DNA from: Ancistrus triradiatus
Lineage: Eukaryota; Chordata; Actinopteri; Siluriformes; Loricariidae
Reading direction: 5' to 3'
Length of the DNA stretch: 64,000 nt
Assembly (NCBI GenBank): GCA_025084515.1
Contig: JAJAGP010000358.1
Span: 124,001-188,000 of the forward strand
Shown here: one piece after another, positions 22,676-34,320 of the stretch
Numbering within the stretch: the stretch's first letter is position 1
Layout of the letters: the number at the start of each line of letters is the position of its first letter
Position numbers and translations under genes: made by a program
Notes under the pieces: generated by a model
Database searches by the model: none
Seen by the model: the letters and a program-made list of their open reading frames with translations, nothing else
Told to the model about the DNA's origin: nothing

Positions 22676-24109
22676 TGTGCATATGTTAAACTATGGTTCC
22701 ACTATGATATCAGACTATAAGTCTTACTAAGTCTACCTTATTTTCACTTGTGGTACTTATGCCAATTAGCTTACATACTATTTCATTTTGATGCTCATCT
22801 GGTTTTACTATGATATCTTACGTATAACCTCTGTCTGCTACATCATATCCCCACTTGGTTTTTAAATCTTGCTTTTCTTTTGAAAGAAAAAGTTATTAAT
22901 ATCTGTATCCGTCCCTAACTTCCTGAGCAATGTACTATATACAGTATATAGCCTACAAACATATCCAACTTTGAAAACTATAAATGTTTTACTAGTGTCT
23001 TCAAACTATTTTCTGATAACAGAAAACTAGTAAAAGTTATGAAAGTTGTATAAAAGTTATAAAAGTTGCTGTTCATTACATTATCAATGTTATTATCATG
23101 ACGCTTTCACAGAAAAGTCTACAGTACTTATAATACCGCTGTATGGCCTCTTGTTAGGTCTAGAAAGTGTAAATGGGAATGGAGCGGTTGGAGGGCCCTC
23201 TAACGGCACAAGGATAGAAGTACAAAAATGTAATATAATTTGTCGAGCTATCCAGGCAACGAATTTGAACGAACAAATAAATCTTTTGGCTCCTTTGGTT
23301 TTTCAAAAGAAAGTCGCCGTTTTTGTAAAAAAAAAAAAAAAAAAAAAGCTAAACAAAACAAAACAAAAAAACAGCTGTGCCACCTCCCACACACTCGTTG
23401 TCTAAATTTGTTTTGACTGTAATCATCAATATCCAAGTGCTGAATCGATAATAATTAGCCATCTGTTCGCTTCGTTGCTTAAGCATACCATATCCTCCTC
23501 TCAGAATGTTCTGATACAGCGATTCTCCTGAAAGCAGTTCTATAAAGGAACTTAATGAAACTTTACACGCCTTTCCTCAAAATATAAGACACTCCAAACA
23601 GTACTTCCTCTTTATTCTCCTCTGAAATACTGTCAAATATAAATGGTGAACTTGACACATGACCGCAAAAATAGTCTTCTCCTAAAATGCTGTTAGGACT
23701 TCCCATTTTGGCATCAACAACCCAAAAGCAGTCTCCTCCCAATTACTAAACAAATTATTCCATTTAAGAGAAGATGAAAAAGTTTCTTCAACCACTTGTC
23801 CCATCAGCAGGCAAGGAATTCACTGACAGTGGTGATAAAGGAAGATCCAGGAAGTTCAGTTAAAGTTTACTGTCAAGGAGAAGTGGGCCCTACCTCAGTT
23901 CTCACCCTAGAACGTGTGGTTCTCTTTGAGATTGACACATTTGTGAGGTTGTTGATGGGAAAACACCACAGAGTAAGCTTGTCTGGTCACATGCCTAGAC
24001 CACAATGCTGAGATTAACAGCCCAGATGTTGGCAGTACTGCACCATATCATTGGTACACCAACTAAACCAATGAACACCTTTACAAAAGCAAGCCAGATA
24101 CCATCTAAT

Positions 24110-24365
24110 ATGGTATAATGAAAGTGTGGTTTAAGGGCTAAACAGTGGAAGTTTGGCAGTGTTTTGTCCAGAAATCCCCGGCTCAATTCCTGGCCCAGTC
24201 TCCATCTGTGTTCCTCCCACATTTCAAAGACATATCTTAGGTCAATTGGTGTCTCTTGCCCTGGGATAGACTGATATACTATCTAGGGTTGGTTCTTGTC
24301 TCAAACCCCATGCTGCCAGTTAGGCCCCGCATCCTACAATTGGATTAATTGGGTATGAAAATGAA
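24110..24365 (+). mobile_element. SINE family 2, degenerate copy
   Basis: Contains TGTGTTCCTCCCACATTTCA, GTCAATTGGTGTCTC and the tail GGGTATGAAAATGAATG, as in the copies at 9662 and 44205. Confidence 0.55.
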
Positions 24366-25030
24366 TGAAAGTGTCCAGTCACAGTTAAATGCCATTTTTA
24401 AGCCAGATGCCCAGGCTTTCCATGACCCTGTTTGTGCATTGGGCCTAAGCTTTTTTTCTGTACTTTTATTCAATTGCTTTTGAAAGGACATGGCATCACC
24501 TCATTAGTCCAGGATGAGGTACTGGATCAAATTGGAGTTCTGAAAAATTAAAGATTTACACTAAAGACTACAAGTTAAGAGTTGGGAACCTGATAAGATG
24601 TATAGAACCCATATATAATACTTCAAATTGGATATATAGTAAAACATCCAAATTTAAACGTTTCTTCATTCAACCAATTCAGACATTGAACAAACAAAAA
24701 TTCCAACTTTGAACATCATTAAAACCTGTGTGCACATGACCCAGCATCAGGGTGTGTTTAAAATGAATGGGATTCAGACTTTGAACAAATCTGAATTTAA
24801 AGGGCCTTTTGGGAACCAGTTTCATTTGAATTCTGAGGTTCCACTGTATATTTTATAGTAAACCTATTCCCAGAGTACTTCAGTGGTTTACTTCAATATT
24901 AAAGCTGGTAGAGCTTGCTTATATCCCCAGTTACTTTTAATGAAATGTCAGTGTATGCTTATAGCTTGTTCAGTTACATGTGAATAATAAAATGCATAGG
25001 GTAAGCCAACTTATGGGTAACCACGAGGTA

Positions 25031-26662
25031 CACTTTTGGGACACCTCCAATTGCTTTCATGATAGTCCAGCCTAAATCCATAGGCAATTATATGGAGTTT
25101 ATTCACCCCTCTGCAGTTCCACTACTCTGGGAAAGCTTTCTATAAGATTTGGACCGCATCTGTGGGAATGGTTTCCCATTCATCCAGAACAGTATTAGTG
25201 ACATCAGACGATGCTTGATAAGTAGACATGGCTTACTATCTCAGTTCTTCCACACCAAACTCGCCTTTATGCACCTTTTTTGCAGTCATGCTAGAACAGA
25301 AAAGGCCTTTCCCAAACTGTTCCCACAAAGTAGAAAGCATACAATTGCCCAAAATGACTTTGTATGCTGAAGCATGAAGATTTCCCTTCACCAGAACTAA
25401 GGGGCCTAGATCAACCCCTGGGGAGAAAGAAAAAAAAAAAAAAAAAATTAATAATCCTGTAGCATTAGCCCCATCCACTAAACTCAGCTGGCACAATGGA
25501 GTCGGTCAGGTAACTTTCACAGTGAAGAACTAAGAATACATCAGCCTGCCAGGTAGAGAACTGTGATTTGTCACTCAACAGAACGTTCTTCCACTGCTCC
25601 AAAGTCCAGTGACAGCATGCTTTACACCACTCCAGCTGACGCTTGGCAATGTCCTGGGTAACATAAGGCTTGCATGCAGATGCTTGGCTTTGGAAACCCA
25701 CAGTTTTTGAAATGATGTTAACGCCATGGAAGGTTTGGACCTCTGCAGTTATTGAGTCAGACTCAGTCTTGGTGACTCACGGTCTTTTCACAGTCTGATT
25801 TTTATAAAAGAGGGAAAAAAATAAAAATAAAATTAAAAAAACCCACAACATAGATGTGATTTTGAACATAGTGGGACCTTCATACCAAGTCCGACATGTC
25901 TTGTCTGAACTTTAAACTTCCCGTCTCTTATGTGCTTGTTTCTTTTTCACATCAACTTAAATCAAAACACACGAGGAAAGATTAGTGGGGGAATTGAACA
26001 GATTACAATGCACGTAAAACAATTCCATACATTCACTGAGGTTTATCACCATTCTCCAGCCTTTCAGTTATATTCCACCAAGTATTTTCTTTAATATCCA
26101 TTGTTATAGTCAGCGTATTGCTGGTCCTCTAAGCTCCTGTACTCTGCTACGTGCAGGTTGAGCTGTTCTGCCTGACAACCGAGCTCTGATTGGTCAGCCT
26201 GTTAACGCATCTGAACAACACAAATTAGAACCGGCTCCGATTCAATTTTATGCAGTGTTGCAGTCCGTCAGTTTCGGACTCTGTGTGAAGGATGGCGTTA
26301 ACATACGCGTGTTTTTTTTTAATCAAAAATTGTGTGTGTGTTTAAAAAAAACAAAAACAACAACAAAAAAAAAAACTCCTTTATGCATCATGCAACTTTG
26401 CGGCCGAGTTGCTGTGATTCCTAAATATTTTTTCCACTTTTCAATCTCTCAATTAATCGCCAAACATTTAAGAGGGAAGATGTTTCAGGAACCGACTTGT
26501 TGCAATGGTGGAATCCAATTGTAATACCACTTGAATTCAGTGAGCCCATTAGAACGACCCTTTCACAAACATTTGTAAAAGCTGACTACACTGATATACC
26601 TGTGGCAATGAGACAATGACACTGATTAATAGGTGTCCCAATATTTTTGTTCATAGTGTATT
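25031..26662 (-). mobile_element. Tc1-like transposon, family 3, with a foreign block inside
   Basis: Left GGGACACCTCCAATTGCTTTC and right GGTGTCCCAATATTTTTG are the inverted ends of a common fish Tc1 family. Minus-strand transposase remnants at 25465-25701 read KPYVTQDIAKRQLEWCKACC, then HWTLEQWKNVLLSDKSQF. The end segment 26400-26600 also matches the N-terminal transposase side. About 25800-26395 does not belong to the element. Confidence 0.7.
25465..25701 (-). pseudogene. Tc1 family 3 transposase fragment
   Basis: About 70 residues around LEWCKACCHWTLEQWKNVLL and SDKSQFSTWQADVF. In active relatives this is the VLWSDESRF region that holds the first catalytic aspartate; here the motif reads LLSDKSQF, keeping Asp but with Glu to Lys next to it. 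Surrounding frames are broken. Confidence 0.7.
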
Positions 26663-26722
26663 AAACCCAAAGCACCATCCAAATAATTCTCACACTGGGT
26701 TTAAATAGTGAAATACATGTAT

Positions 26723-26728
26723 TTTAAT
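26723..26728 (-). promoter_or_regulatory. candidate atp5mc3 poly(A) signal
   Basis: ATTAAA on the minus strand about 150 bases after the stop codon, a common variant of the polyadenylation hexamer. No canonical AATAAA was seen nearer. Confidence 0.4.
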
Positions 26729-26880
26729 TATGTAGCTGGATACATTTTTACAATACATGTTTTGGTTAGTCTGTCAGCCTTCCACAAAACACCTGGAAAA
26801 TGTACAACTGTCATAACACCAATACGGAGCTTTCGGTAGCCAGTGTAAAACGCAGCACAGGATGGACAGCGGTGCAGCCT

Positions 26881-26995
26881 TTACATGGCAAACAGGATGA
26901 GGAAAGCGACCATCAAACAGAACAGACCCATAGCCTCAGACAGGGCAAATCCCAGGATAGCATAGGAGAACAGCTGCTGCTTCAGAGAGGGGTTC
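26881..26995 (-). CDS. atp5mc3: atp5mc3 coding exon 4 (loop, second membrane helix, stop)
   Basis: Starts by completing the Arg codon, then [20 protein letters not shown] and [17 protein letters not shown] followed by TAA at 26883-26881. Acceptor CCTGCAG. The essential Glu is in LSEAMG. Confidence 0.97.
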
Positions 26996-29900
26996 CTGCA
27001 GGGCAGAAAGAGCACAGGAACATTGATATTTAAGAAATAAATGCTTTTAATTACTACCAGCAATTAGATCAAATGGCACAAACGAAACCATAAAACTGAT
27101 CAGACGCCTGCTGCATTCTTGCAGGTCCAACTGATTTACACTTCATATGAGCACTCTGGGGATCCCACAGGGATCTAGAGTAAGCATTACCAAATTAACA
27201 GGACAGCATCCACAACCACAAACATGGTCAAATACTCTTCCTCCTGATTGTAAAAGAATAAAAGTTGATCAGCAAATCATGGGACTAGAAAAATAGTTCC
27301 TTTTTGTCAAGGCAGGGTGAGATGATCCAACTTTGCTTGGTGCACATCATAAGCAGCTTTAACGTAGCCTGTGAGGGAACAGTTTCTTCTAATGTCCTTA
27401 CTAAAATAATTCGTAATCTAGCAATTGTTTAAACAAAACATCATGAAAGTCAATTTATTAGTTTGTACCTACATATAAAATTACTCCCAGATTATGTTGG
27501 ACATAAAGATGACAATCATCGCACCCATTTGGCATCTCAGATGTTAACTATGCACGAGTCCAGTTAAATCTGCTAAACCACATTTCTTACAGAAGGACTT
27601 CCATTTTCCCCTCATGTTAGTCCTCATTAGCTTGTCTACATTTGCCCGTTCCTCCAGTGCTTCTCAATCCTGGTCCCGTCGCCCCACTGCTCTGCAGTTT
27701 AATGCTTCTCCTGTTTAAACAACACCCACTTTAACTCAATATTGTTAATCTTGTTAAGGAGCTGAATAGTTGGATCAGGTGTGTTGGGAGCAGGAAAACA
27801 TTAAAGCATGCAGATCAGTGGGGCCAGGACCGAGAAACACTGCTCTAATCACATCTCATCAAAAATGTGTTATGATGTTCCTCAAACAGAAGCTTTAAGC
27901 AGAGAGTCAAAAAAATTTGATAAAAACAGCAGAGACGACACATCAGACCTTTAGAACTTTGCTGCCATTCGTGTAGACTCACTGTCAGGGTTCCATTGTC
28001 GGTCTGAAAGCTCTACATAGAGAACGCACTAGATAGGAGGTAGGCAGCAAGGGCAGTCACTAAGTATTGAGACAGACCCAATGAATAAAAGTGCTGCCGC
28101 ACTCGTGAATATCTTGTCTAGCAAAAGCACTCCTAAATTAATTGCATTCGCATTTAATAAAATAAAAATTGTAGAACCCTGTCCTGTCAAGCATTTTGAC
28201 AGGACTTCAGAATTGTATTAGCATTTTAAATAGCCCACTTAAAATATTATACATTTACAGCATTTAGCAGACACCCTTACCCAGAGCGACTTACAATCAA
28301 TGCAATCTCACAATCCAAACAATTGTGGGTTAAGGGCCTTGCTCAAGGACCCAACAGTGAGCTTGGCAGAGGTGGGATTTGAACCCTGGACCTTTTGGTC
28401 CATAGTCCAGTACCTTAACCACTAGGCTACCACAGTCCAAAAGCATCTTTTGGACTGTGGTATAGGTTTGTTTTTTTAATAGCATCTGCAGCACATTTGG
28501 CTATATTTGTATGCACTTCGCTACATGAAAGCCATTGGAACAAAAGGAAATTGGGCATTAATTAGGAATAAAAGCGAGACAGAATAAATATACATCATTT
28601 AACAGTTAGGGGCAAGAAAGTTCAGGGTTCTCAGGTGAGGTTTCTGAAAGGATCTTTTGTTAAATGATTAATAAATGGCCAAAAAAAGTTGTCACATGAC
28701 ATGTACATTTAGCCTTAAGTCAGTGTTTGGCTGTTCAGCTAGCAAAGCCCACGGCGCTGTACCTTGCGTATCCAATGATGAGGCTGCCGAACACTGTTCC
28801 GATTCCAGCACCAGATCCTGCCACGCCCACGGTAGCAGCTCCAGCACCGATGAACTTGGCGGCTGTGTCGATGTCACGGCTCACCGCGCTCGTCTGGAAG
28901 CCCCTCAGTGCGACCTGGGATACAGCACTCTGTGGCAGGAGGACTGGGCTAGCCTAGTGCAAGAAAAGGGAGAGTCAAAAATCTGCAAAACTAGTGTAAA
29001 ATGCATACACCAAGTCATCTTCGGTCAAGCTCAGTTGGACTGAACCCTTTGCTAAGGCGACTTCTGTATGATAAGAACTCTAGCAGATGGACGAACAGGA
29101 CAATGGCATTGCATCCAAGGGCATACGCTCACTATGCCAGAGGACAACTGTCCATCTTCCCAATTCCCCCACTGGCCAGATCTCACATTGCAATTAAATG
29201 TTCTGTGCCCCAAGTACACACCATCTCGATTTTTTTTGTGGAGAAAAAAAGTCACCATGACAGCTTCGTGTGGTTTTTTTAGTCAATTTCAGCATGTTGA
29301 CACAGCCCTCATACGGCTTATAGACATTCATTATGCATCGTTTTAACATCTGATTTTTCACCCAAAATCATAATCGTGACATACGAAAACCATACTGTTT
29401 TTGGAAATTACTACAAACTCATGTTGATCTGTGCATTCTGCATGTATTCTACAACTGCTCAATGTTGCGAGTTTGTTAGGTAAACCTTCGGTACAGCAAC
29501 TATTGCGTAGGTACAGTGGTACCACCTCGGAATTAACCATTTTCTTCTTTACATCTACAGTACTGTATTCTTAGAGCAAATAAATCTCCATGGGTCCTAG
29601 AAGGTTAGTTTATAAGAGCCAACTGAAAGCAAAACAGGAATTGAATACTCCAGAACACAGGCTGCAGTTAGCTTAGCAGCTATGCTAGCACCCAGAGTTC
29701 AACAGAGTAAGTGTCTTGCTTTTACTTTTCACTTTCAGTCAATTACTCACTAAATTACATGAGATTTGCATCACGTGCTGTGTTAATGATTTTGGCCAAC
29801 TGTAGGTTAATCTAAGTGTTAATGTGCAATAGGCTCTGCTATGATACAGTATAGACTATTAAACTCGGTTCATGTTGCACTTATCTTACAATGACTGTGT

Positions 29901-32702
29901 CAGAACGTATCCCTTGGTAACTCAGTACCTGTACAATAACTCCATTAACACACAATGCCTTATACAGTGTGGATTTCCTGGAGGCCTGGAATGGATTCAT
30001 TCAATTTACATTATTCCTTATGGGAAAACTTAGCTTGGTACTCATTTTCAGTTCTCGACAAGCCTTCTGGAAGGAATTAACGACGAGAACCGAAGTACCT
30101 CTGTATGTAGTTACTGACTGCAGCCCATGTTATGGACACTAGGCATCAACATATAGATACTGCCACTACTGACCAGAAATTGGCAAACATGCAGAGTGTT
30201 TACAATATCATGCAACCATATACCATGTAGATTAACATCAGCTATTCCTCAGTGGCACCACTGATGTAAATTAAGTGTAAAATCCAGTTATGGCCGAGTG
30301 GTTAGGGTTATACAAGCTACCACTTGGGGTAGCCCCATAGCCCTCTTCTACAGGGGCAAAACATCATTGCTGAGTCTGCAACCTGACTGCAACACAGAAC
30401 AGAAACTTTGCAGTACTGGCCCCATCAACACGTCCAATTGCATGTACGTCTGTGGTCCAATAAGCTTGTTGTCATTAAGGGTATTAGGCTACTTAGCTTT
30501 ATTTTAATGACAAGCAACAGCACACTGGTGCAGTTAAAAAAATATTTTCCATCACAGCAAACAATGCACCTATAGGGCATATGAATCTGAACATCTTATT
30601 TCTGATCCGCTTGCTAGTGTTACTGTTAAAAGCTTACACACTCACCAGTCACTATTAGGCACACCCCGTTTCATCAGTTCCACTTACCATATAGATGCAC
30701 TTTGTAGTTCTACAACTAGACTGTAGTCCATCCATTTCTCTACATTTGCTCTCTACTGGTCAGGACCACCACAGCTCATGTACTATTTGGGTGGTGGATC
30801 ACTCAGCACTGCGGTGGTGCTGATATGGTGGTGGTGTTGTGCTGGTATGAGTGGTTCAGACACAGCAGTGCTGCTGGAGCTTTTAAACACCTGTGTCACT
30901 GCTGAAAATAGTCCACAAACCAAGAACGTCCAGCATCCTGCGAGCACCAATGAAGGATTATGGCAGATGTGTGATGAGTGAACAGTGCTTAAAAACTCCA
31001 GCAGCACTGCTGTATCTCATCCAATTGTTCCAGTGCAACACACGCCAACAACACTTCAATGTAACTGCAGTGCTCAGAATGATATACCACCCAAATAGGA
31101 CCTGATTTGTGGGGGTCCTGACAATTAGATAAGAGTGAAGGGAACAAGTAGTATGTAGAGAAACAGATGGACTACAAAGTGCTTGTATATGGTAAGCAGA
31201 ACACAAAACGTACACTGAGCGTAGAAACAAGGGGGTTTAATTAATAAAATGGCAGATGAGTGTTTACTGGCACCTCATCCATTTGCCCCAACAACAGACT
31301 GAACGCTTACCTCTGCAGATTTGACATCTGGCCTGGAGAGCACTGAGGCAGAGAGGGGTCTGTAGAGCGCCCTTGAGCCAGAGCGGACCTGGAAAGACAA
31401 GCTTTAGGTTAGTAGGCATAAGGGACAGCTTGATCTTTTTACAAATACATTTTATACAACATGCGAAACCTTAAATGAGTAATTGTTGTGTTCAAGACTA
31501 TATGGCTGCTGTAGCTCAGCAGTGAAGGTTCATGTCCCAAATGCCACTGCTGGACACTGCTGTCAAGCATCAAATGCTTGAACTACATGCTCTTAATTGT
31601 AAATCACTGAGGAGAGGCTTAGCAGTTATGGCCCTGGACTACCAATTTTAAAGGTGTTGAGTAAATCCTTGAGTAGGAACTTCAAGCATCAGCTCCACAG
31701 CAAAACTGTTCGTTGCTCATATTTAAGGAACTCTGGTACAGAATGGAATTCTTTTAACTAAACAGGAGGCTGTCTGGTTCATTTTCAAATAAAAATGCAC
31801 AAATCCAAAGTAAACATTCAACAGTTATGATGGACACGAAATATTAAGACTGCAGCAGTTATCAAAGTACAAATGGAGGCCCGCGCAGCCATTAGAGGTC
31901 AGTCAAAATTAATGTCACCAGTTTGTACTTGAAATGTTTTCACATTTGACCACCGTAGGTGGACAACTAATCTGTGGTAGCCTAGCGGTTAAGGTACTGG
32001 ACTATGGACCAGAAGGTCCAGGGTTCAAATCCCACCTCTGCTAAGCTGCCACTGTTGGGTCCTTGAGCAAGACCCTTAACCCACAATTGCTTGGACTGCA
32101 AGACTATCACCTGGAAGTCGCTCTGGATAAGGGCGTCTGCTAAATGCTGTAAATGTAATCCAACATGTGTAGGTGTATCGAAGAAGCAGTTATGACCCCG
32201 GTCATAATCCACAACTGGCTACTGCCTCTTTAGCTTCCTAGCTAACGGAGGAGACTCAGAGGCCACCAACAATTCACCTCTAGAGGATGAATTAAACACG
32301 TAGAGTCGGACTTAATCAGGTGTGCTTTTGGACTGGAAGGCATTTCAGTTCTTCGAGCTCTTTTAAATAATGTTAATGTTCCTGGGCTACCTGCTTGCTA
32401 AAGTGACCTTGAATTAGGAATGTACTTCGTACGTTAGCATTAGCATCGCAGCTAGCAAGGATGAACGGAAAACGCCAGACAATTCAGTTCAAGTGAGCAC
32501 ATTTAATACTGCACATGTTAGAGTTCATTGAACACGTAATACGACATGCACAGAATTGCAAGCTGCATTCAAGTTCCAAGGCTTTTAACACAAAATATTG
32601 ATGAGGCATCCCAAGTGGCGGTCAAAACCCCCAAACAAACTCTGAAACTAAGACTAAACTTACCAGTGCAGACGAGGAGACGAATTTAGCGCAGGCGTAC
32701 AT
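26881..32702 (-). CDS. atp5mc3: ATP synthase membrane subunit c, mitochondrial precursor (locus 3 type)
   Basis: Subunit c forms the proton-carrying c-ring of the mitochondrial F1Fo ATP synthase in the inner membrane. Four coding exons (32702-32664, 31388-31311, 28953-28763, 26995-26881) join in frame to give 140 residues: a 65-residue mitochondrial presequence beginning [13 protein letters not shown] and ending FQTSAVSR, then the 75-residue mature hairpin starting [17 protein letters not shown]. The Gly-rich first helix, polar loop ARNPSLKQQ (with the Lys that is trimethylated in animals), and second helix with the proton-binding Glu in LSEAMG are all present. The presequence words [13 protein letters not shown] match the ATP5MC3 paralogue rather than MC1 or MC2. 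Mature part looks fully intact. Confidence 0.96.
27658..27848. mobile_element. short palindromic MITE
   Basis: CAGTGCTTCTCAATCCTGGTC on the left pairs with GACCGAGAAACACTG-type sequence on the right, and inner segments (AATGCTTCTCCTG / AGCAGGAAAACATT) also pair. This short foldback of about 190 bases matches a widespread fish palindromic repeat. Confidence 0.75.
28248..28438 (-). mobile_element. SINE family 1 (tRNA-derived), copy
   Basis: Reverse copy: ACATTTACAGCATTTAGCAG on the left and CACTAGGCTACCACAGTCC, the tRNA-like head, on the right. Confidence 0.88.
28763..28953 (-). CDS. atp5mc3: atp5mc3 coding exon 3 (end of presequence, first membrane helix)
   Basis: Encodes [26 protein letters not shown] (cleavage site after this Arg), then [20 protein letters not shown] and the rest of helix 1 to GYA plus two bases of an Arg codon. 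Acceptor CACTAG, donor GTACAG. The plus strand also has a 122-codon open frame here, which is an antisense shadow. Confidence 0.97.
29512..30105 (+). mobile_element. pogo/Tigger-like MITE, copy 4
   Basis: Inverted ends TACAGTGGTACCACCTCGG and GAACCGAAGTACCTCTGTA. Interior shares TCTACAGTACTGTATTCTTA and AAATCTCCATGGGTCCTAGA with copies 1 and 5. Confidence 0.75.
30682..31200. mobile_element. foldback element (long inverted repeat), copy
   Basis: The left arm CTTACCATATAGATGCACTT and right arm AAGTGCTTGTATATGGTAAG pair, as do inner segments (TTTGGGTGGTGGATCACTCA with GAATGATATACCACCCAAAT). The family recurs at 50823-51765. No coding frame. Confidence 0.7.
31311..31388 (-). CDS. atp5mc3: atp5mc3 coding exon 2 (presequence)
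   Basis: 78 bases, phase 0 at both ends, encoding [20 protein letters not shown] then DVKSAE: basic, Ser-rich and free of acids until its end, as in a mitochondrial targeting peptide. Acceptor TTCCAG, donor GTAAGC. Confidence 0.95.
31389..32663. other. atp5mc3 intron 1
   Basis: A SINE family 1 copy lies at 31971-32158. The remainder shows no recognisable feature. Confidence 0.6.
31971..32158 (+). mobile_element. SINE family 1 (tRNA-derived), copy
   Basis: Head GTGGTAGCCTAGCGGTTAAG (A-box like) and GGTTCAAATCC (B box), body TTGGGTCCTTGAGCAAGACC, 3' end GCTAAATGCTGTAAATGTAA. Confidence 0.9.
32664..32702 (-). CDS. atp5mc3: atp5mc3 coding exon 1
   Basis: ATG at 32702-32700 encodes [13 protein letters not shown], then a GTAAGT donor. 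Upstream, an acceptor (CTTACAG at 32752) marks a 5' UTR intron, so this exon probably starts at 32751. Found from the presequence of the family, as it is too short to stand out. Confidence 0.92.
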
Positions 32703-32943
32703 TTTTAGCACAAATCGCTGAGCGTTTCAATTAACTTCACAGGATCCGTACCTGTAAGACAAGACAGTTGAGGTCAATGAGATATTGCACAAAAACACAC
32801 CATTAACCGTCAATGCACGTCTGCACAAAGGTAAGACAAGCGACAAAGCCATTCACCAACTATACAAATCAATAAAGTATAAAGATGATACAAGATTCAC
32901 TGTTAAAGCGCTATGCGAACAAACTCCGCTCTCCTTTACCTAC

Positions 32944-33120
32944 CCGGCTGCAGAGGTCGTACTGCTGAAGAACCAGTGCGCATGCCTCACCCTCTATTTA
33001 AGCCAGGCCCCGGATACAAGGCGTTCTTTTCCTAACCGCATTCCGACATGTCCCGCCTCGTAAAACGTGATTGGTCAGTAATTCATCCACGCAACCAATC
33101 AGCGTCCGAAATGACGTCCC
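32944..33120 (-). promoter_or_regulatory. putative atp5mc3 promoter and non-coding first exon
   Basis: Reading on the minus strand: inverted CCAAT motifs (TGACCAAT at 33077-33070 and, on plus, ACCAATCAG at 33095-33103), a TATA-like TTAAATA near 33001, then TGCGCATGC (32977-32985), close to the NRF-1 site used by nuclear genes for mitochondrial proteins. A donor at 32943 (GTAGGT) or 32939 (GTAAAG) would end a short non-coding exon that splices to 32751. Start site and factor binding are inferred. Confidence 0.5.
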
Positions 33121-33774
33121 GTTGGCAACCAGCATTTGTGGCTTGAATCCTTTTATAGCCGATCTGCCCTATGCTAGCTGTACAACTGGAGACTTTGAAA
33201 AGACTCTGAACAGACATTTAAAAAACCAAAGTCTGACAAACACTCACATTTAAAGACAAGTCACAGAGGTTTTAGTCACAGACTATGATTTTTGCAAGGA
33301 CTGGGGATCTTATGGTCACTGGGCAAGACTTTAACTAGGTTCCTTGGAGATTATTTCAGTTCAAAGTTCAAAGTTAACTTTATTGTCAAAAACTACAATA
33401 TGTGCAAGACATTAAGAGTATTGAAATTCCGTTACTCTCAGACCCATGGTGTATCAATAAACATTAAACATTTAGATAACACACTAAGTCTCTAATGGCT
33501 AAAATACAATAAAAATACAATATAAATTATATCTACAGCACTATGCATTTATAGAGATAAAACGTCTCTGATATTGGGATCTGAAGTAGTGATTGAGTGT
33601 ATGTATAAAGTCCCTGATGGAATTTTACAAGAAGAGACACTGTTAAACACTGGTAATCACTTTTGGTGACAGCTGCTTCTGTGTTTGTATTGTCATTTAG
33701 TTACTAATTTGATGACTAAAATGAAAAGTAACATGACATTTAAAATATTAACATTAAAAGATGCGGTAATAATA

Positions 33775-34320
33775 AGCTTTATTTATATAGCATTTTGGAA
33801 ACAATGTTTCATAAAGTGCCTTGCATAAGTAAAATAATAAGAAATAAAAGTGTTAAAAACAAAAGAGTACAGAAAATAATAAGAAAACAGCAGAATAAAA
33901 TAAAATTGAAACATTTAAAATACAGACACAATAAAAGATGAAACAGATAAAACATTAACAAAATGCTAACCTGAACATGTGTGTCTTAACCCTCCTTTTA
34001 AATGTACTAAGATCGTCCAGAGCTCTCAGGTCATCAGGAAGAGAGTTCCAAAGGTTGTGGCTGTAATAAGCTTTTCTTTGCTGGGTGGTCAGTACGACCA
34101 ACATGTTCCTGTTAGCTGATCTGAGGGCCTGGAATGTACCTAACAATCATGTCACTGAGGTACTGGGTAGCCAAACCATGAAGGCATTTAAAAAACAGTA
34201 AAACAGTCTTTAAATCTATTCTATTACAAAACATTACATTTCTTATTTTTAAGGTACGTTCTGACAGCTGTATTTTAATGGGTAGATTTTTGTGTAAGGG
34301 GATGAATGGCACAGGGAAGG
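33775..34320 (-). mobile_element. L2-like LINE 3' end, minus strand
   Basis: Minus-strand fragments read TVLLFFKCLHGLATQYLSDM and AYYSHNLWNSLPDDLRALDD, then LSTFKRRVKTHMFRLAF: the usual C-terminal tail of an L2-type reverse transcriptase. The 3' part (33775-33960) is AT-rich with a TTTATATAGCATTTTGGAA-type end. 5'-truncated and frameshifted. Confidence 0.75.

Larger units (their letters stand above)
22160..26880. other. chrna1-atp5mc3 intergenic region
   Basis: About 4.7 kb between the chrna1 start codon and the atp5mc3 stop codon. Contains the chrna1 promoter area, a SINE family 1 copy (22490-22675), a SINE family 2 copy (24110-24365) and a damaged Tc1-like element (25031-26662). No coding exon was seen. 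22680-24100 holds only an A-rich tract (23328-23347) and unassigned sequence. Confidence 0.65.
26996..28762. other. atp5mc3 intron 3
   Basis: Contains a palindromic MITE (27658-27848) and a SINE family 1 copy (28248-28438). The rest (26996-27650, 27850-28245, 28440-28760) shows nothing recognisable. Confidence 0.6.
28954..31310. other. atp5mc3 intron 2
   Basis: Holds a Tigger-like MITE (29512-30105) and a foldback element (30682-31200). At 30297 GGCCGAGTGGTTAGGG looks like a tRNA A box, but no B box follows. 28954-29510 and 30110-30650 are otherwise unassigned. Confidence 0.55.

Noticed and set aside
22160..26880. Exons of chn1 or atf2, expected from human gene order
   Set aside because: Neither a recognisable SH2/C1/RhoGAP segment nor a bZIP segment was found on either strand.
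28675..29043. 122-codon open frame on the plus strand, and other frames over the same area
   Set aside because: It lies antisense to atp5mc3 exon 3, which encodes a highly conserved protein in the right frame with splice sites.
30297..30375. A tRNA gene (leucine or serine type A box GGCCGAGTGGTTAGGG)
   Set aside because: No B box or cloverleaf could be completed downstream; at most an old SINE head.
32785..33253. Plus-strand open frames over the atp5mc3 5' flank
   Set aside because: No similarity, splice context or codon pattern supports them, and they overlap the likely promoter.
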